Shown piece after piece: positions 40,801 to 52,188 of a stretch of DNA of 64,000 bases (the stretch's first letter is position 1; each line of letters starts with the position of its first letter). The DNA is taken from assembly GCA_964017195.1 (NCBI GenBank), contig OZ024898.1, positions 6,039,482-6,103,481 of the forward strand, given 5' to 3'. The position numbers and the translations under genes were made by a program. The notes below the pieces were generated by a model that had not been told where the DNA came from, searched no databases, and was given only the letters and a program-made list of their open reading frames with translations. This DNA comes from Siderastrea radians. Lineage: Eukaryota; Cnidaria; Anthozoa; Scleractinia; Rhizangiidae.

Positions 40801-41463
40801 GCATTCTTGGGGGGGTGGGGTCATGGGTTGGAAATGAGATGATAAGTAGCCAATGAGGCGCGAAACACCAGCCTAGTCCCAAGCCGTTCTCAGCTTGGTC
40901 AAACCTGAACTGTAAGCGGTGACATCACCGAGAGAGACTCGCCGAGACTTCACGCGGACGACGGGGCAGGAGAGAACGCCTAGGTACTGGGCTGACGAAA
41001 CGCTAAGATGGTTATTACCACTTCATATCCACAATAAGCGCGAGTGGGATCATTACCAGGAACCCATGTCTGTCCGTTGTGTGATTCGCCGGCTATGATT
41101 CGCATGTCTCGATTCTCTCATAATCAAAAAGCGATGGGAAAATCAGGGATCTTCTGTTTTTTTAGCGGAGCCGGCGGGCAAAGCCCGCCAGCGGAGCACC
41201 ATTGCTAAGCAAATTTGGTAACTTATCGATCTGAGAAATTTTGGTTGTGACGTCAGCGTACGTCCGTCCGTACAGACTCTGGGGGAGGGGGAGAGGAGTC
41301 CCAGGACAACCTGACAGGGGTCGAGAATGCCATCTTTTCTTGGCGGGAAATCGCGCGGTGCTTTTGAGCAACTGACGTTTTCCTTGGCGGAAAATCGCAT
41401 GACCATCGTCGCTTTTGAAAAAGAGATATTTTAAAGAACAACACAACACTTTTAAGTTTCAAA

Positions 41464-41496
41464 GACATGTTTCGGCATCCCTGATGCCGTCCTCAG
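41464..41496 (-). ncRNA. Hammerhead-like ribozyme core, Penelope-like fragment 1
   Basis: The minus strand reads CTGAGGA-C-GGCATC-AGG-GATGCC-GAAA-CATGTC. CTGANGA and GAAA flank a perfect 6-bp stem II, and a GTC follows. One extra base separates CTGANGA from the stem. Hammerhead motifs are known in Penelope-like elements. Activity is not established. Confidence 0.5.
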
Positions 41497-41604
41497 TTGA
41501 AGGAAAAAGTTACAACAAAGCTATTTATATGCAATAGTGATTAGAATTGTACATATGTATAAGCGAGAGTGACAAGAAAAAATCGTGATTATGTAAAATC
41601 TAAA

Positions 41605-41780
41605 CAAACAATTTTAAATTAACATGTTTAACCTGTTGATTTAAAGTGGGTTTTTCCCAGTGAATATGTAAGGATTCTTTGATCTTTAGTTGAAAGCTTG
41701 TAGTGGCGCAGTTTAAAATGCTGAAGCACTTGGTCGAACACAAATCGCGGCAGCTTTCAGATTGTTGCTTTAAAAACCTT
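41605..41780 (-). pseudogene. Penelope-like GIY-YIG endonuclease C-terminus
   Basis: On the minus strand a short open frame reads C-A-T-T-S-F-Q-L-K-I-K-E-S-L-H-I, then H-W-E-K-P-T-L-N-Q-Q. This ends the GIY-YIG domain of many animal Penelope-like retroelements: a conserved Glu in K-E-S-L and the W-x-K-P-x-L-N-x-Q motif. The nuclease would nick target DNA for reverse transcription. Only the C-terminal ~55 residues survive; no reverse transcriptase is left. Confidence 0.8.
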
Positions 41781-42028
41781 GAAAAAGCTTAAGTTTATTT
41801 AGCAAAACGATTGTTCGACAGTGCTGATGTTTTAAACTTGACGAAAAACATCTAAATGACTATAAATGGAAAGAAAAAGTTCAAAAGAATACTGGCAGAA
41901 GGCGAAAACTTCAAGTTACGAAAGATGTCTTTAAAGGACTTCATCTCTGTTTTCTTCACGGCGGAGAGTTTGCCCTGTTCTGAAACACAACCGAGTAAGT
42001 GAAATTTTTAAAGGGTTTAAGGTACACA

Positions 42029-43533
42029 TCGCCCAGAATTTTCTCGCGCGAACATTTGAAAGCTCATTAGCGAAAGTACACAAAACAACAAAGAAAGTTG
42101 GGCAAAACCGGTCAGCACCACTCGAAAGTTCTAATTTTACGGGAAAACGGTTAAGTTTACTACTTAGCATTCATATGGCTTTTGTAGAGGGGATGTTAAT
42201 TATAATAAAGCAAATGCGACTGTTTTTATGTGTGTAGCTGTTTGGGAAGCATTATCTTTTTCGGCCTCAAATGTTTTCTTTTTCGCTCCGTCTGTATGGG
42301 ACCGACACTTTTAGATTGAAACTCTCGGGAAATAAGACGTAAGCAAGTTTGCATTCATATGGTTATTTATGCTTGACATTTAAAGAATCACTTGCCAAGT
42401 TTTCGTGCAAATCTGACGGTTAGAAGTATTATCGATTTCAGCTTTTCTGAAACCAACTCCCACAAAACTGAACTTACATGCAAATACGTCTCACAGAGCC
42501 CCCCACGGGAGTTGATTTGACCGCTTTTAAACTTCCCGCGAGTGTTCTAATGAATTCATAACTCCACCTCCATAAACAATAGAGCGCAAGCCACGGTAAT
42601 TAAGCATTGTATTGCGGTGTGAGTCAGTAAAGTGTGACAAACTGATAACACCAGAATTTTAAGTCCAGTTTTAATTTAATTCAACCAGTTTTAAGCCGGT
42701 GCCTATTTATTTATGATCACACGATAAAGAAAGTAAAGCTTGTTTATTTCACTTTTCTCTTTGTCTTCCTGCATTGATAAGATTATTTTGGTAAACTGAA
42801 GTCCTGAGGACTTTACTTTAGCGATGTTAAGGGAGCGAGCGTAATATACAATAACCGCGATCCGCTACATAAAATGATGAGCACCGGTCTAGTCGCGCGT
42901 GGCTAATTCTTCGCGCTAAAGTGATTCGCGATGCGCGATGAAGCTCGCTAGACACAAACAGACCTGTAGACAAACAGGCCAAATTTATTTTTGCAAAGCG
43001 CTAGTCAAATTTTTTTATCACCCTTTGAAGTCGCGCGTGGCTAAACTTTCGCGTTTCAAGTTCTCTAGTCAACATACATGCCGACAGCCCAGTTTTTTTT
43101 TTTTTGCGAATACAATTCCTGTAAAGCGCGAGAAATAATTTTTGGCGCTTCTCTCGTGGCGGGCAAGTAATGCTTCGCACTCGTCTCAACCGCTTTAAAA
43201 CCGCTTGGTTTGCATAAACATAAGACAGTCCATGAAGTTAGATAAAATTTGCTCACGAACTCTTTGATGAATCTCTCTATTCAAAAGGTTTGAATAGAGA
43301 GCGCGGCCTAATTAGGGCCCAATTGTTCACTTTATCGTACCTTGAAATTTGCTTCACACTTTCAACCGTTTGATTGACAGCAGTGGAATCGCGAAGAGAC
43401 CCGAGGTATTCCCAAAGCCCTAGTCTGCTGACCAATCACAGCTGACTAGTTCTGAACATGCAAATTACTATGCCGCGCGTCCTGAAATTGGACACTGTAA
43501 GTACATGTAGCAAAAGACAATAGCATTCTGGGT
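42029..43533. mobile_element. About 1.5-kb inverted-repeat element in the composite repeat
   Basis: Interrupts the C-D junction of copy 2 (copy 1 is continuous here, 8940-8990). Ends CATCGCCCAGAAT and ATTCTGGGTGATG form imperfect terminal repeats. No transposase seen. It contains a perfect 13-bp hairpin, CTCTCTATTCAAA / TTTGAATAGAGAG, at 43272-43300. Confidence 0.6.
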
Positions 43534-44008
43534 GATGATGATATTGAGTATTACGTTACGGTCACAGAAATTACGTTTTGACTTTAGAAAATTATTAGAA
43601 AACGCGTTAAGATTTGTGACAGTTGTAGTCTTGAATATTTTGCCATGCTCAGCCGATTTCACTGGCGTGCACGGACCCACGATGCTGGAAGTGTAACGCG
43701 AATTGCATTTAAGAACAAGCTTACGGGTTTTCGAATAAACTTTTTTAAAAATGATTTCTGTGTCCATTATTTAATAGTAGGTCAAAGCACGGTCGCAAGA
43801 CAACTGCACAAGCGTCACTATAGTGAGATTACGGCGAATAATTGCTTTCAATTTTGACCGTCTTGTCCATCTCTTTGTGCGATTGTCGATTTTCTTGTCC
43901 TAAAAGTTTTCAATAGTAATAACCTTTTAAGCGAAGCAGTTGTCGATTTAAAGCTATTTCATCCGCCGAAAACTTTCCGAAAACAGTTTTGTACGTTCCT
44001 CAAAGCGC

Positions 44009-44021
44009 CTAACTTTATATA
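44009..44021. repeat. 13-bp target duplication, left
   Basis: CTAACTTTATATA, repeated exactly at 47594-47606. In copy 1 of the composite repeat the corresponding sequence (complement at about 8488-8505) is uninterrupted. Confidence 0.85.
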
Positions 44022-44118
44022 AAAAAATATACGGAACGACTGATCCTTACGGCAGTTAAAGAAACGAAGACACAGAAGACGAAATACGCAAAAAAATGTG
44101 TGAAACAAAAAATTGCCC

Positions 44119-44151
44119 GATATTTCGGTTTGCAAAACAAACCATCTTCAG
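44119..44151 (-). ncRNA. Hammerhead-like ribozyme core, Penelope-like fragment 2
   Basis: The minus strand reads CTGAAGA-T-GGTTTG-TTTTG-CAAACC-GAAA-TATC. CTGANGA and GAAA enclose a perfect 6-bp stem with the same one-base spacer as in fragment 1, although the stem sequence is unrelated. This covariation supports a real RNA structure. Confidence 0.55.
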
Positions 44152-44233
44152 GGGCTACAAAAGTAGAATGAGTAAATACGTTACAGGACCGTTAACATAA
44201 AAGTTTAAAAATTTAAAATAAATGAATATAATA

Positions 44234-46420
44234 GGGTTTTCCGATTTAGCGGAATCGGAAAGACTTTTTCCGCCTTGCTGGCTAATTGAGGATGAAAATG
44301 TGTTGTTGATTCAATTTGCACAATGCATTTTCAGTTATTCTTGTCCATTTTCTATTGAGATACTTGACAATAATAAAGCCTTTCTAAAGCAAATACAATA
44401 GGTTGCCTTGATTTCAAAACAATTCAAAAACTCATTAATAATTCATAACCCCATGAACCTATCAAATGAGCTCACGTGCAGTGACTTTATATCTAATTAA
44501 AAACACTCCTAATTAGTATGCGGTGTTTATCAGATATAAAGTCAGTGCATGTGACTTAATTATGAATATTAATTATCAAAACATAAACTGACACAAAAAA
44601 TGGTGACTGAACATTTCATCTGATTCTTTTAAGTAATTTAATTACATTACACAGTGGATTTACGTTTTCAGTAGTCATTAAACGGCTTTCGCTATTCTCT
44701 TTGAAAACATCGTAAGTAAACAAAAATGAAGCGACTATAACGTAACTTCAGTATCCAAGTGTTGAATTTTTGCCTTCACCTGAGACCACGTGGGTTCCAC
44801 AGTTAATAAAAGAATCTGGTTATGAAGCTCAGCAAAGTCTTTTGTTTTATGTTTTTGTTACCGTTTTTAGCCTTGACCGTGCACAAAAAACAATAGGTTT
44901 GAATTTTGTATGAGCAACGAACCAATAAAAATGTCACTGTTAAGTTATTCAGCCATAGGGTGCGAACGTAAAACAAAAGATTGTGCACGGTCGTAGAACT
45001 TTCAACATAAATTGCAGCACCTTTGTTTTTTTGTTTTTTTTTTCAGCACCTTTGTTTTGGCCTTTGAAACTTGCAAGGTTTCATAACCAGTCCCTCGAGT
45101 AACTATGGTGGGTTCATTGCAGGCAATTTACTTCTCGTCGTTCTCTGTCGCTCAACAGAAAAATCAAACACCACTTACTCACTAACCAAGCAAGTTGTCT
45201 TTAAAATAGCTCTGTTTGGCCGGTTCCCCTTTTCTTCTTCAGAATTTTCGGCTCTCAAAACGTTCGACAAAAAGAAGCGATGTTGACTCCTTCGAAGCCA
45301 GAGCACGTATGAGACAAAAGATGTTTTTGTCGTATAACAATTTCTTCCTTTTCAAAAGCACATTGGTTTGAACTCACTGGGGACACGCCCTTTCGGTAAG
45401 TTTCGTGGGAGACAAAAGATATGTTTTTGTCGTATGCTAATTTCCAACTTTAACAAAAGCATCATTGTTATAAACTTTTATAGTGGGTGTTTGTTCCGAG
45501 GCAAGGCCGAGGAATTTTAGACCCGATAAAACACTGCTGCTCGTTTATTTAACATTACTTAGTTTCAAAAACTAAGCAAATGAATTGCAAAACTGTACTT
45601 GTATGCATGTATTCCTCTTTAAAATATCACCACCCTTCAGTGTCAACGAGATGCACGTGGACCATGTTAGCAAGTCATCAGAACAGGTCGCCTCGCATTT
45701 TTAATGAATTTTGTTTATTTTTCTTCACAATTAGCACCAATAATAATCTAATTCAAGACATTTAAATATATTTTTTCAATTTTGAAGAACTCTGTTGGAA
45801 CCCACATGTGCACACAACTAAAGGTAAAAATAGTGTCTGGTGTCGAAATACACTAGAAATAGATATTTTTCGAAATCCAATAGAATGATCTATATGTACT
45901 CGCAATGACCGCGATGCACGATTGGCCGAACGTTGCCTCCTGTTGCGTGAGATGGAGTATATTGTACCTTCATATAGTTTATTTCTACATCTTCCTTGGT
46001 TATCTTGCCCCGTGAAAACAGTGTGTCAAATAACTGAGGTCAAGTTATCAGACCACAGTTAGAAAAAAACCTTCGTAGAACTCTCTCGTGAAAACAAGGC
46101 ATTGGTCCCCATACTGCATACTTATCCCGATTAAAATTATTATTTCTAAAAAGAACTTTCGAAATACCGAACGAATATAGGCTAGAAATCTGCATCCCTG
46201 CAAAGCTCTGACTGAACGACTTCTTCAGTATCTTCAGAGGTATTGAGATACCTCTACCGCGAAACCGGGAACAGAAATAATACTGATTAACTTAACTTAT
46301 GCAATTTGTGCAGGCTCCCTGTTATGCAACAATGGACAAACTAAGTGATTTCAATGACATTTTCAATAGGCGGAAAAATGTGTTCCATTTAAGTGAATTT
46401 TCCGCTAAATCGGAAAACCC
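44234..46420. mobile_element. 2.2-kb DNA element X nested in Penelope-like fragment 2
   Basis: Exact 21-bp terminal inverted repeats, GGGTTTTCCGATTTAGCGGAA, flanked by TAATA on both sides (44229-44233 and 46421-46425). No transposase recognised inside. A palindrome at about 44474-44575 (GTGCAGTGACTTTATATCT against AGATATAAAGTCAGTGCA) is a further nested hairpin. Confidence 0.8.
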
Positions 46421-46448
46421 TAATAGGTTGGTAGCTGAACAAGAAGTG

Positions 46449-47593
46449 TCATAAATGTAGCTCATCGCGTCTGTTTAATCCTTGCGGCTCAAGTGCCTTG
46501 GCCTTGTCAATTAAGTGTGCCTCACGTGCTTTTCTTACGGAGTCGCGGTTAGTATGTATTATGCATGGTTCAATTCTACCTGTTACCATCCCCCCCCCGG
46601 GCATACCCCCGGGGATTTGCAATTTTTTTCTCACTTGGCGGTCTATTCCCCACTCCCGGGCACGCAGAAAGAGACAATTCCCCACCCCCGGGACTCCTCA
46701 TCGACCACCAATACGTTGTTTTGTAGCAAAACCAGACGTTTTGGCAAGAACTTCAACTATTTTTTAGAGTTTATTGAACGAAGGACACTATATAACAAAA
46801 ACATGAACACTATATTTGAAAAAGAAAACTGAAGATAAAGCTCCAACCGCACTGGCATACGGCTAGCAAGTAAAGAAATGTTCTTTGCCACGTGTTTTAT
46901 TCTAAATCTAGCGCATACGCACAAGAGGCCCGTGAACAAACTGATGGCAGCATTTTTCCGAGAGGCTTTGATTCTTAGCTTGTTTCATAAGAACACTGGA
47001 CTGAGATCTCTGTTTAATATTAAGCCGTGCGTCCGTTTTTATAGAAAGTCTATTTTATGAGTCGTCTTACATTTTTATACATAAATACGCTGAACAAATA
47101 TTTCTTTGTTTGTTACGAACGCCATCCATCCGCGCATCAATGCGGGCACATTCGTTTAACAATTTATAATAATAAAGGTACCTTCGAATACAAATTTTAA
47201 TTTTGAGAGTTTATTCTTCTTTAAACAGTCTGCTACAAATTCTAGAGATTTTCCCCGGGAATAGGCAGTCTTCTCCACGCGGTCCGGCGCCATCGTGTCA
47301 ACCGAGAAGTGACGCACTTTACAAGAACAGCAAGAAGTTTTTTTTTTTTAATTTGCCCCGCCCCCCTCCCCCCGGGACAAGACCGCTTCAAACAATTCCC
47401 CACCCCCGGGCCTGAAGGGCTGGACTTGTCCCCGGGGTTGCCCGGGGGGGATGGTAACACGTAAAATTGAACCATGCATTAGTTCCAAGGGAATGAGACG
47501 GATGTCGTTGACGGAGTGCCCGGGTAAGTTGAAATGTTCCGAAACAGGGGTAGGGTTAGCAAGCTGTTGATGATTTTGGACGGAACGATGATG
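46449..47593 (-). pseudogene. Penelope-like GIY-YIG endonuclease, split by element Y
   Basis: The first part (minus, from 47593) includes V-S-E-H-F-N-L-P-G-H-S-V-N-D-I-R and ends at E-L. The second part begins I-H-T-N-R-D-S-V-R-K-A-R-E-A-H-L-I and continues to G-L-N-R-R-D-E-L-H-L-stop. Dropping element Y plus one copy of its TTA duplication restores a continuous frame. F-x-x-P-G-H-S and R-E-A-x-L-I are hallmarks of the C-terminal half of this GIY-YIG family. The N-terminal reverse transcriptase is missing. Confidence 0.8.
46562..47478. mobile_element. 917-bp DNA element Y (TTA target duplication)
   Basis: About 38-bp terminal inverted repeats starting TGCATGGTTCAATT and running into TTACCATCCCCCCC. 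Flanked by TTA at 46559-46561 and 47479-47481. The interior has C/G-rich runs near both ends (CCCCCGGGG). A 3-bp TWA duplication is typical of PIF/Harbinger elements. Non-autonomous. Confidence 0.8.
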
Positions 47594-47606
47594 CTAACTT
47601 TATATA
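47594..47606. repeat. 13-bp target duplication, right
   Basis: CTAACTTTATATA, matching 44009-44021, after which the composite repeat B segment resumes (GGGTTACTTCGCATCCGCAA). Confidence 0.85.
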
Positions 47607-47890
47607 GGGTTACTTCGCATCCGCAAAACTTTTGCCAGTAGAAGTTATTTAAGAAACTGTAAGCGAAGCAGTTGTCGGTTTACACCTATTTTATCGTATG
47701 CCAGAGAGTTAAGCACTAATGATGTTTGGTGTTTGTTTGTTTTCAATCTCGATGGTCTCAAGTTAGAGAACGAAATATAAGGGTTACTTAAGTAACTATA
47801 AACGAAGCAGTTTTGGGTTTAAAGCTATTTTATCCGGTAAGTAATGTGCGTTGCTCAAAGTGCTCGAATTTCTTCGTGGCCGCTATTTAA

Positions 47891-48051
47891 CAAATTGACG
47901 TCAGTTTTTTATGCGTCCTTCCTATTATTGATGATAAATTTCGTCATAACATTGTCAAAGTGTTGTAGATCTACAACATAGTTTGACAATGTTATGACGA
48001 AATTTATCATCATTAAGAGGACAGACGCATAAAAAACTGACGTCAATTTGT
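47891..48051. mobile_element. 161-bp near-perfect palindrome (foldback MITE)
   Basis: CAAATTGACGTCAGTTTTTT at the left pairs with AAAAAACTGACGTCAATTTG at the right. The inner stem GATGATAAATTTCGTCATAA / TTATGACGAAATTTATCATC is perfect, and the centre is TGTTGTAGATCTACAACA. The whole unit can fold into one hairpin with few mismatches. Confidence 0.9.
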
Positions 48052-48059
48052 TTTTTACA

Positions 48060-48529
48060 ACAACAAAAAGCCAAAACTAAGTTTCAAACGAAGAAAAGAA
48101 ATGCAAGAGCCAATGGAAGATGCGATTGCCGCAGAATCTGAATTTTATCGCTGTAATTTTTAGAATCACAGGCTCGTAAATTAAAACTTTAGTAAGGATA
48201 GGCCAGAAATGCAAGGAAAAATTCGAATTGCTCAACTAACCTTTAATCCTTTAATCCGCTAAAACACGGTTCAGCTTAATTTCATCGACAGCACAAATTC
48301 CCGCTCACTTCCGATTTTCAGGTCTGAACCCTCAACAAACGTCCTCATCCTTTCGCTCTAAGGTTGCAATGGTTTCTTCAGTTTTAATCCATAAATTTTA
48401 GGTGAATTCCGCATTGAAGACTACTAGATTTGTGGTACAATTCTCGCCTCATCAAGAGTACAGCGCTGAAAAGTTTGACAAAACTTTTGCTGATTGCGTC
48501 AGCTTTACGTGTTTCATCCGTCCGTACTC
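48060..48529. other. Nothing recognised
   Basis: Between the palindrome and segment A of composite copy 2. No coding signal. Confidence 0.45.
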
Positions 48530-49196
48530 TTATTGACAATAAAAATTAGCCAATGAGTGCGCGAGAATTCGCTCAGTTATTGTAAAAAATTTTATTACAG
48601 GTGCGTCGAGGCTCCCCAGATACTTTCTTTCGGGTAATCCCAGTAAAATGCCGGTGAATTGCCAGTATAAATTTTTGGCTAGACTAATATAGTGGCAGTT
48701 CATGTTATTTGTTAACATTCGAACGCGATGAAGATAACCCATTTACTTGAGAATAATCTTTATTTTGTTGTTGTAAATGAGCGCCGTTTCAATTTCATTC
48801 AAGCGAACAGCCAATAATCCAAGGAGATTTGACAAACCTTGACAGTTAAATGACAGGATATGGAAACATTGCAAAAACCAAGCAAGACCTGACGGCTCGT
48901 GAGTAAAATATGTGTTCAGTTTGATGCCCGAAAAAAAAAATAATCAAGCTGTGCTCAGCCTCTAGAATGACCTTTCGAGCTTGGTTTTACAAAACAGATC
49001 ACCAAAATATTGGAGGACCGTGATTCGGAACACAATCTCGGGTTTTTTGAGAAACACTTTTCGAAGGCGAACGAGCCCAAAAAAAAACCTGAAATTTACT
49101 TCGGACCGAATAGTTTCAGGAATATTTTTGAGAAACGGACACCAGTTTATTCCTTGGCGGCTCCGCTTTTAGACTTGGCTAAATCTATATATTATG

Positions 49197-50796
49197 ACTG
49201 CTCATATATCAGAAATAAATTTTTCTTCTGTTAACTCATTTCATGCGCAAATTTCCAAACCTAAGATCATGGTCACATGATAATTCTAGAATTGGGCATG
49301 AAATGAGTTTACAGAATATGCACTTACTTTCTGAGAAAAAATGCTTACTTTCTGATATCTAAACAATGATATAAAGCAGAAGATCTTGGAATTTCCGTCA
49401 TTGCCTGGTAATATTGAGGGATTTTAGAAGGGCGAATCACGCTCGAAGAACCCGGATCTACTCATACCAGTGAAATCGGCTGTAAATTCTCTACTTTGAG
49501 GCAACAACTGATTTTGATGGCATATCAGTTGGACAAAGCATATACTCAGCGGCGGCGAAATCTTTTGAACACCGTGGCACTAGACGTGGCGTCCAATTTC
49601 AATGAAAGGCAAGAAGTAGGATTATATATTCGCTGATTATTGGCTGATAACCTGTGAGCGATGAGTCAATGAAAAGCTAGAAATTCAATAATCGCGATTG
49701 TTTTATAACTTTTACCTCACTGAATCCTGTCATCCGGTACAGATTTCTTCAGATACCACGCAGCTCTTAACAACCTCTAATTTCATTGGACCTTGGTATC
49801 ACGCAGCTCTATTGTTTTCAGGGCTAGGGTCCATTGTTTTGTTGTTTGTTCTATTGTTTTCTTTTCGTCCGCTTTCCTCAATTCTCCAATCTTAACGTGA
49901 TCTTACGCAGCTTGCATTTCATCCGTCTCTTCTGGCCACTTATATTACTCTTAGAGGTAAGCATTGGAGACTGCTGAAATTAAGGCCACGTTCCTACTAG
50001 AATAGACTGTGGAAAACTAATTATAAAAGAGGAGAGCCAGTTCCGTTGTGTTAATAGAGTCGAGCTGACTGTATTAGCAACGGCCATCAGTTCTTAACGA
50101 TGTTGCTGCAAAGTAAAGGCTTTCAGTTCAGAAATATATGGTTAACCAGATAGCCGCACTGAACTGAAACTAAAATGTCAAGAATTCGTTCTAAAATAGC
50201 TGTGAAGCTGCTTCAGTGGATCCGGGAATGTATCACTTCATGTTAAAATAAGGTAAATTAGCCACCTCAAAGAGATTCAAACACCTTTGATCTTTGTTTA
50301 TTGTAAATCTGTTGCACGCTCAACAGGGTCACCAGACATGAAATGTCACTTTCTGTTTCCTCACATTGTTTCAGGGCGTTGGCTTTAAAATGGATATTTA
50401 TTTACATACGATAACACAGGGTTATCTGTTGGGAATATATAGCTAAAACGTTTTTTTTAAGTCACAAAACGTTACAGGAAACGAAATCTTATCGGCCGAA
50501 TCACCGAGCTGCTGTTTGCTCTTAAGAAATGCTACCTGACTTAATTTCGTATTGTAAACGACATATTTGTCCCTCCAAAAACTAAAGGAGTTGTGCGTCA
50601 CTATTTTAGCACAACCGCGGGGGAGTAGTGTGATTGAAGTTCTTATCACGTTTTGACGTCCTCCGTAGGCTTCGGAATCTAGTTGTTTTATGCATTGACT
50701 TGATATCGGTTATTCCGGACAAAATTAGAATTTTTTTTTTAATCTTGGGCGCGCAGTACTTTATGGCTTAATACGGCATTCATGCGTCAAACTCCT
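49197..50796. other. Intergenic, with a relic of EGF-gene intron at 49555-49700
   Basis: TTTTGAACACCGTGGCACTA, then AAGGCAAGAAG, TTCGCTGAT, TGAGTCAATGAAAAGCTAG and AAATTCAATAA follow in the same order as in the introns before type C EGF exons (compare 29450-29570 and 36600-36730). No EGF exon follows where one would be expected. The rest shows nothing I can name. Confidence 0.55.
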
Positions 50797-50800
50797 TTAA

Positions 50801-51017
50801 AGGGGAACTCCGGCGTAAAAACGACCTTATTTCAGATATTAGGTCTATATATCTACTTCCAAGTTGTGATAACCGATTTGACTGATTGCTTGTCATTAAG
50901 TAGGTACTTTGCCTAAAAGACGAGCAAAAACTGTGACTAGAGTGCCACCATCTTGGAAATTGATTGCCTGCTCAGAAAAGGGTCAGCGTATCAATCGTTG
51001 ACGTCACAACGTCAAAC
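50801..51017. repeat. Left terminal inverted repeat of the Kolobok-like element
   Basis: Starts AGGGGAACTCCGGCGTAAAA; the complement of 60098-60310 aligns along its length with indels. It ends at TGACGTCACAACGTCAAA. Confidence 0.8.
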
Positions 51018-51105
51018 GTAATTCAATATTTGCGCGTCTTCTAGTTCTGTACAATATTTTGCATCAGTCTACGAAGGGTTTTCTCTACCGAATATTGCTG
51101 TTAAA

Positions 51106-51302
51106 ATGTCAAACTCTGGGACAGAATCCGATATCTTCTACGAAGAACAAGAACAAGACTATCAAAGGTCTGCCATCCAGCCGTATCAGTTTGAACCGCG
51201 GGTGAACTCGGATGAAGCTGGTAGCAACGCTGAAGACCTTCCAGACGATGAGTCCATGGAAAGCGGCGACGAACTAAATCCCCGATTGGAAAATTCAGAC
51301 TG
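51106..51302 (+). pseudogene. P2X7-C-like ORF, first exon
   Basis: The ATG begins a short acidic N-terminus (M-S-N-S-G-T-E-S-D-I) containing I-Q-P-Y-Q-F-E-P, as commonly seen at the start of cnidarian and mollusc P2X7-C-domain proteins. It ends N-S-D-W. The expected donor after TG of the Trp codon reads GAATGT instead of a GT donor, so the splice to 52189 looks broken. The uninterrupted frame runs only to a stop at 51339. Confidence 0.6.
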
Positions 51303-52188
51303 GAATGTAGTGGCCCCGTTGGCTTTCATGCTCTTGTAATGCCTTCACTGACCACTTACTGATCATTGTTAAATAAACCCATGTAACTCAGCTGCGTTGT
51401 TCGTATTTCTGCTCTTTTCTTTTTTAATTTAAGCGGATCGCTAGTAAGCGAAGTCTAAACTGTCTAAAGTCAAATCATTTCGTTGCAAGGTCCCTGCTCT
51501 TGTTTTTGAGATTTTTTATTAAAATAAAAAGCGAAGGCCGAGCTTTTCTAACCGCCTCGCTCACTTGATCACTGGAATAAAGTGATCTTAAGTCAGCTGC
51601 GGTGTTTGTATTTTACTCTTTTCGTTTTGTTTACTTTTCAAATAGCGTATTGCTATTCAGCTTATATGTTTTTGAGATTTTTAAAAAGATTGAGAAGCAA
51701 ACGTCGCTTTCCTCACCGCTTCGCTACTCGGTCGATTGTGCCGTTCTACTTGTTTAATTCCGCTGGAGCAACAGGAGATTTAGAAACCTGCCATCAGGTA
51801 CACAGACAAAAATACATCGTAGAAAAACTTAATTTATTGGTGTGAATGTACGTCAGTTGCTTATATTTATAGTTCCTGATTATAGTTCGCTACAGATGTG
51901 GACTTTATTTTACGAAATCAAGAGATAACGTACATTAACAAAAATCAAAATTACAACTGGGATTTACAGCAAAAGTAAATGGTATATATACAGAAGCATT
52001 GTTGGCCTTGTTCGTTTTGGTTACAGTTCCTTTATTTAACTCGAATAGCGGGAAAAAGCGGACTTACTTTATCATATATTATAGCTACAAAATCTGCAAT
52101 TGTAAGGGCTCGGTGCTTCTTTTTTTTGGTTCCCACTCGAGTGGTGGTATTTATGAGGCTTCAACACCTTGTACTTTCTATCATTCAG

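Larger units (their letters stand above)
41431..41782 (-). mobile_element. Penelope-like element fragment 1
   Basis: 5'-truncated, interrupting the D-E junction of the composite repeat (compare 9173-9240). It holds the end of the GIY-YIG endonuclease reading frame and then a hammerhead-like motif, the usual order at the 3' end of these elements. Confidence 0.75.
44022..47593 (-). mobile_element. Penelope-like element fragment 2, with two nested elements
   Basis: Bounded by exact 13-bp duplications. Minus-strand order: end of the GIY-YIG frame (47593-47482, interrupted by element Y, then 46558 to about 46449), 3' region (46448-46426), element X (44234-46420), then the remaining 3' region with a hammerhead-like motif. 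5'-truncated, as is typical of target-primed insertion. Confidence 0.8.
41157..49196 (-). mobile_element. Composite repeat, copy 2: inverted and shattered by nested insertions
   Basis: Segments occur in the order E (41157-41430), D (41785-42027), C (43535-43935), B (43935-44021, then 47594-47880) and A (48530-49196), all in reverse orientation to copy 1. The gaps are later insertions: Penelope-like fragment 1 (41431-41782), an inverted-repeat element (about 42029-43533), Penelope-like fragment 2 (44022-47593, with two elements inside) and a palindrome (47891-48051). Confidence 0.75.

Noticed and set aside
46449..46685. 78-codon minus frame as one gene
   Set aside because: Only its C-terminal half is Penelope-like endonuclease; the N-terminal half is element Y read through.
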